Shown: one piece after another, positions 1-6,505 of the stretch
Numbering within the stretch: position 1 is the first letter of the stretch
Layout of the letters: every line of letters begins with the position of its first letter
From: Thermogutta sp.
Lineage (GTDB): Bacteria > Planctomycetota > Planctomycetia > Pirellulales > Thermoguttaceae
DNA: 6,637 nt
Reading direction: 5' to 3'
Assembly: GCF_014359955.1 (NCBI RefSeq)
Contig: NZ_JACIYL010000188.1
Location: 1-6,637, forward strand
Notes under the pieces: generated by a model
Databases searched by the model: none
What the model saw: the letters and a program-made list of their open reading frames with translations, nothing else
Told to the model about the DNA's origin: nothing
Translations under genes and position numbers: made by a program

Positions 1-92
1 CAGTGGCAGAAAAACTGGCGCATGCGACCGGTGACAGATTTGCCGGACCAATGTACGAGCTGTTCCAGCTCCAGCGACAATCATTGCGATAA
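1..92 (+). CDS. C-terminal end of an upstream CDS (partial), possibly FlgJ-like rod-binding protein
   Basis: An open frame enters from the left edge (codons in phase with position 3) and stops at TAA 90-92, leaving about 29 residues that begin VAEKLAHATGDRF and end ELFQLQRQSLR. The peptide is amphipathic and protein-like. Of the two other forward frames, one closes early and the other gives a Ser/Cys-rich, low-quality peptide. The pattern 'xAEKLAxxxGxxFAxxMYxLF' resembles the C-terminus of short FlgJ-type rod-binding proteins (typically ...LAxxGGxGLAxxMYxQL). These proteins commonly sit just before the chaperone and flgK/flgL in flagellar operons. Family assignment is an inference from a very short tail plus context; that it is the end of a real gene is more certain than its identity. 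Confidence 0.45.
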   Translation, partial: VAEKLAHATGDRFAGPMYELFQLQRQSLR

Positions 93-97
93 CGCAA
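84..97 (+). repeat. Small perfect hairpin straddling the upstream stop codon
   Basis: TTGCG (84-88) and CGCAA (93-97) are perfect complements around the loop ATAA, which contains the stop codon of the upstream gene. No T-run follows, so it does not look like an intrinsic terminator. It may be a transcript-stability element or chance. Confidence 0.3.
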
Positions 98-305
98 CAA
101 CGATAAGGTGACAGATACTAAAACAAACGGGAACTGATGGGCGAGGCCGGGAAATCGCCTCCGGTAAGCCCGCGTGATGGCGGCAGCGGTTCGTTTGTGG
201 ACAGATCCCTCGTGGGTGCGTTCCCGTTTCGCCGACGCGTTCGATGTTCGCCAAACAAGCAGGGGGTTCTGGCTGGAAGGCCACGTTGACCGAACTGGAG
301 TAAGG
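93..305 (+). other. Intergenic leader before the FlgN-like gene with a perfect long-range inverted repeat
   Basis: I assign no gene to these 213 bases. AAACGGGAAC (125-134) is exactly complementary to GTTCCCGTTT (220-229). As RNA this would form an uninterrupted 10-bp closing helix around about 85 bases. Inside are competing short GC-rich pairings such as GGCGA/TCGCC and GAGGC/GCCTC within about 139-165. A reading frame from ATG 174 runs in phase into the FlgN-like gene, but its 44 extra residues do not resemble FlgN and lack a good ribosome site. I recognise no known riboswitch class and no convincing sigma-28 or sigma-54 promoter. It could be a structured leader controlling the junction-protein genes, or chance pairing. 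Confidence 0.35.
297..305 (+). promoter_or_regulatory. Ribosome binding site deciding the FlgN-like start
   Basis: GGAG at 297-300 lies 5 bases before ATG 306, with a second purine-rich TAAGG directly adjacent. This favours ATG 306 over the in-frame ATGs at 174 and 177. ATG 315 is a possible alternative, but the GGAG would then be 14 bases away. Confidence 0.55.
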
Positions 306-803
306 ATGCTCACCATGGGCACAGACTGGGAGCGAGAACTGGCTGATTTTCTCAACGAATTGATTACGATTCAGGGGCATGTGCTGACATATCTTCGGGA
401 AAAGCGGACGTGCCTCGCCAACGCCGATGTGGAAGGACTCGCGGCGCTCGTTCCCCGCTGCGAGTATATTCAATCGCGGCTTCAACGGTGTCTGGATCGC
501 CGCCTGGAACTGCTGAATAAAGCCCGCCAGGAGGGCTTTTCCGCTGACAGTGTACGGACGCTGGCAGAATCGGCGGGGGTGAGTAGAGCCGTGTCAAACC
601 GGCTTGCCGAGGCTGCCCATAATATGCGTCTTTTGCAAATTCACAATCTCACAAATTGGATGCTCAATCAAAGGGCCCTCATGCATCTTTCGCAATTGAT
701 AGAGATTATCGCGACCGGTGGCCAGCGCGCGCCGACATATGAAAAGAGGGGAACACCTGTCTGCGATGGTGTACAGGGAAGTTTGCTGGATCAATCAATT
801 TGA
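306..803 (+). CDS. flgN: FlgN-type flagellar export chaperone
   Basis: A 165-residue cytoplasmic all-helical protein, close to the usual 140-165 residues of FlgN chaperones. Known role of the family: it binds the C-terminal helices of the hook-filament junction proteins FlgK and FlgL, keeps them unfolded and monomeric, and hands them to the flagellar type III export apparatus. The sequence has no signal peptide or membrane segment. The N-terminal half (about residues 5-70) has the FlgN pattern of long helices with 'FLNELITIQGHVLTYLREKR' followed by 'CLANADVEGLAALVPR'. The C-terminal part has 'LLQIHNLTNWMLNQRALMHLSQLIEIIATGG' features (the IIATGG stretch near 134-139), which I associate with planctomycete FlgN-like proteins, followed by a short disordered tail. 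Its position 46 bases before flgK strongly supports the role. The start at 306 is chosen from the adjacent GGAG; upstream in-frame codons back to 174 are probably untranslated. Confidence 0.8.
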   Translation: MLTMGTDWERELADFLNELITIQGHVLTYLREKRTCLANADVEGLAALVPRCEYIQSRLQRCLDRRLELLNKARQEGFSADSVRTLAESAGVSRAVSNRLAEAAHNMRLLQIHNLTNWMLNQRALMHLSQLIEIIATGGQRAPTYEKRGTPVCDGVQGSLLDQSI

Positions 804-837
804 GAATATTGGTAAGGCTGCAAAGGCGATGTAAAAC

Positions 838-844
838 AGGAAAG
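838..844 (+). promoter_or_regulatory. Ribosome binding site of flgK
   Basis: AGGAAAG ends 5 bases before ATG 850. The 46-base gap after the FlgN-like gene holds no evident terminator or promoter, so flgN and flgK are probably co-transcribed. Confidence 0.6.
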
Positions 845-849
845 ACGCA

Positions 850-2547
850 ATGTCCCTTTTTAGTGCCATCCGAATGGCCAGTAATACACTGCGGGCAGAC
901 CAGATCGCCCTGCAGGTGGCCGGCCAGAACATCGCCAACGCCGAAACTCCCGGTTATATTCGGGAGGAGGTGGTCCTCAAGCCAGCGCCCATCCAGAAGC
1001 TCGGGGGGCTTCCGATGGGCCTGGGCGTTGAGGTGGCAGCCGTCATTCAGAAGATTGATCACTTTCTCGAAGAGCGATTGCGGGCGTCTGTGAGCGATCG
1101 AGCGGGGGCGGAAGTCCGCGAACAAACGTTCCAACAACTGGAGGGGCTCATCGGCGAGCTGAACGACACCGATCTGAGCAGCGATCTTACGCGCTTCTTC
1201 TCCAGTATCTCGGAGATCCTTAATCAGCCGGAGAGTACCTCAGCCCGAAATCTTGCTGTCCTCCAGGGGCAGACCCTCACCCGAAATATCCAGCGTCTTT
1301 ATGAACGTGTTAATCAGGTACGCTCCGACCTCAATTCGAGAGTCGACGATATTGCCGATCGCATCAACAAACTTATTGAGGATATTCGCCAACTGAATAT
1401 TCGCATTGCCGAGACTGAAGGCGGCGATGTTTCCCAGAGCGACGCGGTAGGGCTCCGCGACCAGCGGCTCCAGGACCTGGAAGAGCTGGCCAGCCTGATC
1501 GATATTCGCGTTGAGGAACAGCCGAGTGGAGGTGTGGCCGTCTATTCCGGCGGGTTCTTCCTGGTGTATGAAGGCACAGCCCGGCAGGTCTCGGTGGCAC
1601 GGCAGAGCGATCGCGGTCTTGCCATTTCCGAGATTCGTCTCGACGAAACGAACTCTCCTCTGGAGGTGAATTCGGGAGAGTTGCACGGGCTTCTGGTGGC
1701 ACGCGACAGCATCCTCGGCGGTTTTCTTGACCAGCTCAACCAGTTCAGTGCCGCGCTCATCTCGGGCTTCAATCAGCTTTTTTCCAGCGGGCAGGGGCTC
1801 ACCGGGTTCTCCTCGGTCACCTCGACGAATGCCGTGACAGACAGTGATCTGCCGCTGGATAGTGCGGGCTTGCCGTTCCCCCCTCGCAACGGCTCGTTCC
1901 AGATTCAGTTGTACAACACACAAACAGGAACGATAAAGACATACACGATTCGAGTTGATTTACTGGGACATACTCCGAAGACGACGCTTCAGGATATTGC
2001 CAGCCAGATTAACGCGATCGACGGTCTCTCGGCCACGATCGATGCTGGCGGCAAACTGACGATCCGGTCCACCTCCAGCGATCAGGTTTTCGCATTTGCC
2101 AACGACACGAGCGGTTTCCTTGCCGCGCTGGGCATCAACACGTTCTTCACCGGCAGCAACGCCGGGAATATCGGCATCAACCCCGTGGTGGCGAGTGATC
2201 CGAGCAAGTTCGCCGCAAGCCGAGGGGGTATTGGTGCGGACACCCAACTCGCGGAAGAACTCGCGGGATTCGGCGACAAACCCATGGACGATTACGGCGG
2301 GCTGAGCCTTCACGAACTTTATGATCGGATGGTTGCCGAGGTAACGCAGGGCTCGGCGATTGCCAAAGCCGAGGCCGACTCGGCAAGAACCTTCGAGAAC
2401 ACGCTGCGAGGCCAGAAACTGGCCATCAGTGGCGTCAATCTCGACGAGGAAGTCGTCAAATTGATTGCCTACCAGCGCCAGTTCCAGGTGTCGGCGCGGT
2501 TTATTAAAACACTCAACGATTTGCTGGAAATTCTGGTGAGTATTTAA
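850..2547 (+). CDS. flgK: Flagellar hook-associated protein 1 (FlgK, HAP1)
   Basis: The 565-residue protein is of ordinary FlgK length and forms the first of the two rings joining hook to filament outside the cell. It is exported by the flagellar type III system and has no Sec signal. The N-terminal D0 region (1-40) carries the rod/hook-family signature 'QNIANAETPGYIREEV' (27-41). A long coiled region rich in Leu, Glu and Arg follows (about 75-235). The C-terminus 'SGVNLDEEVVKLIAYQRQF...LNDLLEIL' (526-563) is the typical FlgK ending, with SGVNLDEE and YQ..FQ.SAR. An extra beta-rich module at about 347-437 (starting NGSFQIQLYN, ending near ALGINTFF) resembles a flagellin-hook-IN unit, with TLQDIASQIN, a GKLTIRS strand and a terminal LGI. 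It is close in style to modules in the neighbouring FlgL. The gene lies between the chaperone and flgL as in classical flagellar operons. Identification is firm; the exact role of the inserted module is inferred. Confidence 0.95.
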   Translation: MSLFSAIRMASNTLRADQIALQVAGQNIANAETPGYIREEVVLKPAPIQKLGGLPMGLGVEVAAVIQKIDHFLEERLRASVSDRAGAEVREQTFQQLEGLIGELNDTDLSSDLTRFFSSISEILNQPESTSARNLAVLQGQTLTRNIQRLYERVNQVRSDLNSRVDDIADRINKLIEDIRQLNIRIAETEGGDVSQSDAVGLRDQRLQDLEELASLIDIRVEEQPSGGVAVYSGGFFLVYEGTARQVSVARQSDRGLAISEIRLDETNSPLEVNSGELHGLLVARDSILGGFLDQLNQFSAALISGFNQLFSSGQGLTGFSSVTSTNAVTDSDLPLDSAGLPFPPRNGSFQIQLYNTQTGTIKTYTIRVDLLGHTPKTTLQDIASQINAIDGLSATIDAGGKLTIRSTSSDQVFAFANDTSGFLAALGINTFFTGSNAGNIGINPVVASDPSKFAASRGGIGADTQLAEELAGFGDKPMDDYGGLSLHELYDRMVAEVTQGSAIAKAEADSARTFENTLRGQKLAISGVNLDEEVVKLIAYQRQFQVSARFIKTLNDLLEILVSI

Positions 2548-2573
2548 AACTGAAAAATAACTGACCAATTCAA

Positions 2574-2595
2574 TGGTACTGGCGCGATAGTACCG
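2574..2595 (+). repeat. Perfect inverted repeat in the flgK-flgL gap
   Basis: GGTACT (2575-2580) and AGTACC (2589-2594) are exact complements around an 8-base loop GGCGCGAT, and T2574/G2595 can add a wobble pair. No T-run follows, so this is not a standard terminator. It lies 38 bases before the flgL start and could be a processing or stability hairpin setting FlgK/FlgL ratios, a protein-binding dyad, or chance. Confidence 0.4.
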
Positions 2596-2618
2596 GATAA
2601 CGCTTGAGGCTGCCTGTC

Positions 2619-2622
2619 AGGA
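2619..2622 (+). promoter_or_regulatory. Probable ribosome binding site of flgL
   Basis: AGGA ends 10 bases before ATG 2633, slightly far but the best purine-rich site. The protein from this start matches a FlgL N-terminus without extra residues. Confidence 0.4.
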
Positions 2623-2632
2623 CACCACGTGT

Positions 2633-5600
2633 ATGAGCGGAATTAGTGGTGTTCCCACCACCCGAATTACCGACCTGTTCGTCCGCCAGCGTCTCCTCCA
2701 GCAGATGCAGGCGGACCAGAGAGATATTTTCGAACTCCAGACCCAACTGAGTACAGGTCATCGATTCAGTGTCCCCAGCGCCGATCCGATCGCCTCTTTG
2801 CGGGTGATCGGACTGCAGAGGCTTCTCGAGCAGAAAAGTCAGGTCAAGTCCAATCTCGCCACAACGCAGTCGTACCTGGCGGCTTCGGACACGGCTCTCA
2901 GCCGAGTTTCCGAGATTGTGGCTGAAGCCCGGGCGAATGCCCTGGGCGTTCTCGGTACGACGGCCACCGACGATCAGAGGGAAGCGGCGGCACAGCAGAT
3001 TCAGCAGGCCATTCAGCAGCTTTTGGACGCAGCCAACCAGAAATTCCGCGGACGCTATCTTTTTGCAGGAACGGCCACCGATACAAGACCGTTTACTCGG
3101 GTTGATAACAATCTTATCCTTTATCAGGGGAATGAAGGCGTTCTGCGGTCCTACGTCGATACGGATCTTTTATTCGACAATAATACCCCCGGCAGCGTGA
3201 TTTTCGGCGCGGTCTCGCAGGTCGTCCAGGGCAACGCAGACCTCCGTCCACGACTGCGGTTCGATACGCCGCTTGCAGACCTGCATAATGGGGCAGGTAT
3301 TGCGCTGGGGAGCATCGCCATTTCCGATGGCACCAAGACAGCGATCGTCGATCTGAGCGGTGCCCATACCATTGGAGATGTCGCTCTGCTTATCAAACAT
3401 AATTCGGCGAATATACCTTTGAATGTAGAAGTGACGTCCACCGGCTTGAAAATCGAGCTGGCTTCCAGCACGGGCGACCTCACCATCCGTGATGTGGGCA
3501 ACGGAACAACGGCCAAGCAACTTGGCATTTTTCGCGACATCGGGCTCGGGACCACACCAATTGTGGGAAGCGACCTTCAGCCTCGACTGACCGGCACAAC
3601 ACGGCTGGCCGATCTGCTGGGCACACCCGCGCGAGCTGTTTTGCGCTTTCAGGGGAGCGACAACGATTTCATCCTGGAGGCCGACCGAAACGGCGACACA
3701 TTAAACGGCGTGAAAATACGCCTCGTCGACGATCCCACGGTCAGTGTGGGAAACGAATTTATCGAATATGACGATGCAAATAAAGAACTGACAATTCATA
3801 TCGATGAAACCCACAGCAAAGCACAGGATGTCGTGGCGGCCATCAACGACGCCTATTCGGCCGGCGTCATTCCCTTTTATGCATCGCTGGATGTAACAGA
3901 CCAGGGTGAATTTCCTGGTCAGGGCCTGGTTTTCCCGACGCCGTCAGGGCAATGGGCTGCCGTTACCGAAGGGGGCAGCGGCGAGGATTTCGATCGGGAA
4001 GCCGGCCTGCAGATCACCAACGGCGGTAAAACTTTCGTGGTTGACTTTGCGGATGCCTATACAGTCGAAGATGTCATTAATAAACTGAATAAGCCCGAGT
4101 ATGGTCTGATAGCTGAGATTGGTGACAGCGGGCGGGGGATCAATATCCGGTCCCGCATCAGCGGTGCCGATTTCGCCATTGGAGAGAACGGCGGGAAAAC
4201 GGCCACGCAACTGGGTGTGCGCACATTCACCGGGGCCACCCGATTGAACGAACTGAACTTCGGACGCGGAGTTCATGACTACGAGGAAGCAGGGCAAACT
4301 GCCCAGGCGATCTATAATCCGGGTGGTGCGAATAATGCTCTGATTTTACAGGCCAGGACGCCGGGGTCGGAATGGAACGGGTATAAACTTCGTTTTTTCG
4401 ACACAGGCGGGCCGCCCGGCTCAGAAACGATCAGTTTTGATCCCGTGCAAAAAGAGATTGCCGTCGGCATTGTGCCCGGCAGTACGACCGCCCGGAAGAT
4501 TGTCGAGTTATTCGCCGCGACACCCGGTGCGCGGGATCATTTCGATCTCCGGCTTGCCGACGACAATGGTGCGAATAACGGTTCCGGACTATTGAGTATC
4601 GGTGAGGTGGAGACAAGCGGGGGAAGTGCCGGCGGCATTGACTTCGTGATCACGCGGGCTGACGGAGTCAGGCTGGAAATCGATGTCTCCGGCGCGCAGA
4701 CAATCCAGGATATTATCGATCGAATTAACAACCATCCGAATAATCCACCGCGTGCACCGGGGGAACCGCCCTTCCTGACGGCTCGTTTGGCGCAATATGG
4801 AAACGGGATCGAATTGGTGGACGAAGGTGTCGGTCCCGGCGTCCTCACCGTGGAGCGGACAAAGTTGAGCACCGCCGCCATCGATCTGGGGCTGATTCCT
4901 CCAGGAGCCGACAAAAAGACTGCCACGAACGCGGGAAGTCGCGGTCAGGCTGTTATCAGTTCGCCGGGAACCAACAACGACCTGATCATCCGCACACACG
5001 GGTCAACTTCCGCGGCCAACGGGTACCGCGTGATCGTTGAAGACTCTGGTGGCGGACCAGCAAATTTCACTTTCGATCCTGCTTCGAAGACTCTGCGGTT
5101 AAAGATTCAGCCAGGTGTGACCACGGCCAACGACCTCGTTCAGCTTTTCGAGGCCGATCCGGTCGCGCCCCAGATGTTTGAATTGGTTCTCGACGGTCAG
5201 GATGGAAACGACGGAAGCGGCGTCGTGGCCCTCACCGATCCTCAGAATCCTCCCACCATCGACGGGGGCGAGGGAGCGCGGCTCACTGGTCAGGATGTGC
5301 ACCCGCTGGAAACAGACGGGATTTTCACCGCCCTCGTGCGGCTCCACAGGGCCCTCATAGAAAACGACGTGAGCGAAGCGCAGCGGGCCGTGGACTTGCT
5401 TGATGAGTCTGTTCTGCAACTCAATTTCGCCCGCGCAGAACTGGGCGCCAAGCAGCAGGGGCTTGATATCCTTTCGCAGAGGCTGGAAGACGAAAATCTT
5501 CAGCTTCAAACGGCTCTCTCTTCGGATTACGATGCCGATCTGGCGGAGGTGATTTCCTCGCTGGTGGCCAAGCAATCGGCGTATCAGGCCGCGCTTCAGG

Positions 5601-5644
5601 CAACCGCGCGAATTTTCCGCATGACCCTGCTTGACTATATTTAA
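2633..5644 (+). CDS. flgL: Giant flagellar hook-associated protein 3 (FlgL, HAP3) with three tandem two-part modules
   Basis: At 1003 residues this is about three times the roughly 320 residues of enteric FlgL. FlgL forms the second junction ring, on which the filament is seeded; it is exported by the flagellar type III system. The conserved ends are clear. Residues 1 to about 170 are helical with TRITDLFVRQR, QLSTGHRF (38-45), PSADP (48-52) and a FRGRYLFAG-type turn. Residues about 888-1003 carry VRLHRAL, RAELGAKQQGLD (934-945) and a terminal amphipathic helix. Between them lies an exported-surface insert of alternating units. A units (about 220-300, 456-530, 667-755) contain a VDLSGA.TI.DV...IN-like strand-helix and end in LGI/LGV/LGL. 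B units (about 333-434, 557-658, 771-880) have a head like NNDLII, then NG..(I/L/V)R, a FDP..K.L.I.I strand and a TTA...V..F helix. TPLADL (212-217), TRLADL (323-328) and TRLNEL (536-541) mark unit junctions. A units fit the flagellin hook IN motif family; I do not recognise B units as a named family. Base use looks like its neighbours. Confidence 0.95.
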   Translation: MSGISGVPTTRITDLFVRQRLLQQMQADQRDIFELQTQLSTGHRFSVPSADPIASLRVIGLQRLLEQKSQVKSNLATTQSYLAASDTALSRVSEIVAEARANALGVLGTTATDDQREAAAQQIQQAIQQLLDAANQKFRGRYLFAGTATDTRPFTRVDNNLILYQGNEGVLRSYVDTDLLFDNNTPGSVIFGAVSQVVQGNADLRPRLRFDTPLADLHNGAGIALGSIAISDGTKTAIVDLSGAHTIGDVALLIKHNSANIPLNVEVTSTGLKIELASSTGDLTIRDVGNGTTAKQLGIFRDIGLGTTPIVGSDLQPRLTGTTRLADLLGTPARAVLRFQGSDNDFILEADRNGDTLNGVKIRLVDDPTVSVGNEFIEYDDANKELTIHIDETHSKAQDVVAAINDAYSAGVIPFYASLDVTDQGEFPGQGLVFPTPSGQWAAVTEGGSGEDFDREAGLQITNGGKTFVVDFADAYTVEDVINKLNKPEYGLIAEIGDSGRGINIRSRISGADFAIGENGGKTATQLGVRTFTGATRLNELNFGRGVHDYEEAGQTAQAIYNPGGANNALILQARTPGSEWNGYKLRFFDTGGPPGSETISFDPVQKEIAVGIVPGSTTARKIVELFAATPGARDHFDLRLADDNGANNGSGLLSIGEVETSGGSAGGIDFVITRADGVRLEIDVSGAQTIQDIIDRINNHPNNPPRAPGEPPFLTARLAQYGNGIELVDEGVGPGVLTVERTKLSTAAIDLGLIPPGADKKTATNAGSRGQAVISSPGTNNDLIIRTHGSTSAANGYRVIVEDSGGGPANFTFDPASKTLRLKIQPGVTTANDLVQLFEADPVAPQMFELVLDGQDGNDGSGVVALTDPQNPPTIDGGEGARLTGQDVHPLETDGIFTALVRLHRALIENDVSEAQRAVDLLDESVLQLNFARAELGAKQQGLDILSQRLEDENLQLQTALSSDYDADLAEVISSLVAKQSAYQAALQATARIFRMTLLDYI
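3290..5272 (+). repeat. Three tandem copies of an A-B protein module inside flgL
   Basis: Read in the flgL frame, A unit starts fall at residues about 220, 456 and 667, and B unit starts at 333, 557 and 771, giving a period of roughly 210-235 residues. Shared B features include 'NNALIL/NNDLII/DNDFIL', then 'WNGYKLRF/ANGYRVIV/LNGVKIRL', then 'FDPVQKEI/FDPASKTL/YDDANKEL', and for copies 2 and 3 'GSTTARKIVELF/GVTTANDLVQLF'. Copies 2 and 3 are more alike than copy 1 in the B unit. Similarity is at protein level; I see little long DNA identity, so the duplications appear old. Confidence 0.75.
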
Positions 5645-5670
5645 TTGAGGGCACGTTAATTGAGGGCACG
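5641..5670 (+). repeat. Perfect 15-bp tandem duplication across the flgL stop codon
   Basis: TTAATTGAGGGCACG occurs twice head-to-tail without mismatch, at 5641-5655 and 5656-5670. The first copy contains the flgL stop TAA (5642-5644). Since 15 is a multiple of three, the second copy supplies another in-frame TAA at 5657-5659. The perfect identity suggests a recent slippage event or a conserved element; flgL protein is unaffected. Confidence 0.85.
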
Positions 5671-5888
5671 CTCGCGATCCGGGTCATAGACTTCCCTGAT
5701 GAAAGATAGCTTCACCTCCCGAAGTCGGAGCGTCGCCGGTCTGGCAATAGGCGGGGCTTCAGCATCGGCGAGACGGACCTGCTGGGCGATCGGGTTGCAG
5801 TATCGGCGTGCGACAGGCAAGAATCCTCCGCCATGAGAAACGCCGCGGCCCCCGGACATAGCATCTGTCAAATGAGAGCGTTCAAAGC
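5671..5888 (+). other. Intergenic region upstream of the folate enzyme with long-range folding potential (6S-like RNA possible)
   Basis: I assign no gene here. By hand three nested helices can be drawn. GAAAGATAGC (5701-5710) pairs with GCATCTGTC (5861-5869) with one mismatch and one bulge. GTC/CGG (5732-5734, 5737-5739) pairs with CCGGAC (5852-5857). GGCGGGG/TTC (5750-5756, 5758-5760) pairs with GAA/CTCCGCC (5821-5823, 5826-5832). Unpaired stretches of 10 and 19 bases separate the second and third helices. Known fact: in many Proteobacteria the 6S RNA gene lies directly upstream of the 5-formyltetrahydrofolate cyclo-ligase gene and folds as a roughly 180-base rod with a large internal bubble. 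The overall size and position fit, but I could not match conserved 6S bases, so this is a weak hypothesis. A promoter for the downstream gene is also expected here, but no convincing -35/-10 pair is visible. Confidence 0.22.
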
Positions 5889-6488
5889 ATGGAACCACTC
5901 CAGGAGATACTGGCAAGGAAACAGGAACTCCGCCGACAGCTCCGCGCCGCGCAATCCGGCATTCCCCAAGAATGGATTGAGGCGGCGTCCCGGCTTGTGG
6001 TGAGCCAGGTGAAATCGTTCCCGCCCTATCGGGCAGGGAACTCGATCATGTGCTTCGTCAGTCTTCCGCGGGAAGTGTACACCCATGAACTGCTCCAGGA
6101 AATGCGGCACGAGGCCAAGAATGTCGTCATCCCGTGGTGCGACAGCACGGAACTGCGACTGTTTCGGTTCCGTAACTTCGACGAACTCGTGCCCGGCACA
6201 CTCGGTATTCTGGAGCCTGCCGAGTGGTTTCGCACGGCGGGCGATCGTGTGGTGACACCGGAGGAACTGGACCTCGTGCTGGTCCCGGGGCTCGGATTCG
6301 ATCGTCGAGGGGGACGTCTGGGTCGGGGAAAAGGGTTTTATGACCGGTTTCTCAAAAAGCTTCCACCACGCGTTCCCAAAGTAGGGCTGGCCTTTGAATG
6401 GCAACTCGTGGACGAAATTCCCATGCTTGCGCATGATGTTCGTATGGACTGGATTATCACAGAAAAGAATATTTACTCATGCCATTGA
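5889..6488 (+). CDS. 5-formyltetrahydrofolate cyclo-ligase (5,10-methenyltetrahydrofolate synthetase)
   Basis: A cytoplasmic enzyme that uses ATP to convert 5-formyltetrahydrofolate into 5,10-methenyltetrahydrofolate, recycling a folate that inhibits other folate enzymes. The 199 residues match the usual 180-200 of the family (called fau/ygfA or MTHFS). The N-terminal helix has the basic 'KQELRRQLRA' (11-20), matching the family K..LR pattern that contacts ATP phosphates. The substrate region includes FVSLPREVYTHELL (56-69) and VVIPWCD (79-85). The decisive signature is 'VPGLGFDRRGGRLGRGKGFYDRFL' features at 132-155 (LVPGLGFD, GRLGRGKGFYDR), followed by VGLAFEWQLVDEIPMLAHDVRMDWIITE, the normal family ending. 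A weak GAGAG (5874-5878) lies 10 bases upstream of ATG 5889. The gene is separated from flgL by 244 bases and is unrelated in function, so it is probably its own transcription unit. Identification is firm. Confidence 0.95.
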   Translation: MEPLQEILARKQELRRQLRAAQSGIPQEWIEAASRLVVSQVKSFPPYRAGNSIMCFVSLPREVYTHELLQEMRHEAKNVVIPWCDSTELRLFRFRNFDELVPGTLGILEPAEWFRTAGDRVVTPEELDLVLVPGLGFDRRGGRLGRGKGFYDRFLKKLPPRVPKVGLAFEWQLVDEIPMLAHDVRMDWIITEKNIYSCH

Positions 6489-6505
6489 TTCGGTGTAACG
6501 GCTGC

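Noticed and set aside
30..116. Repeated 10-mer GGTGACAGAT (30-39 and 107-116)
   Set aside because: Two copies of a 10-mer, one inside a coding end, with no symmetry or third exact copy; most likely chance.
125..229. Cobalamin or cyclic-di-GMP riboswitch in the flgN leader
   Set aside because: Fragments such as CGGGAA and GCCCGC recall the cobalamin class and CCTCCGG recalls the GEMM class, but the ordered conserved blocks of either class are absent and the downstream gene is a poor fit for cobalamin control.
174..305. 44-residue N-terminal extension of the FlgN-like protein from ATG 174
   Set aside because: It is in frame, but the residues do not resemble FlgN, no good ribosome site precedes ATG 174, and GGAG lies 5 bases before ATG 306. 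The extension would make the protein longer than the family norm.
93..305. A flgM anti-sigma factor gene before flgN
   Set aside because: The gap is shorter than a typical flgM gene and no frame gives a FlgM-like C-terminal helix pair.
1240..1923. 227-residue minus-strand ORF inside flgK
   Set aside because: It lies wholly within flgK in the opposite direction and its composition (scattered Arg, Gln, His without a family pattern) is that of a shadow of a GC-rich coding strand.
5699..5836. 45-residue plus-strand ORF in the flgL/cyclo-ligase gap
   Set aside because: The peptide is Ser/Arg/Ala-rich with low complexity, lacks a ribosome site and matches no family I know.
5645..5888. csrA or fliW downstream of flgL
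   Set aside because: These often follow flgL in other bacteria, but no frame here gives the CsrA start (MLVLSRK-like) or a FliW-like sequence.
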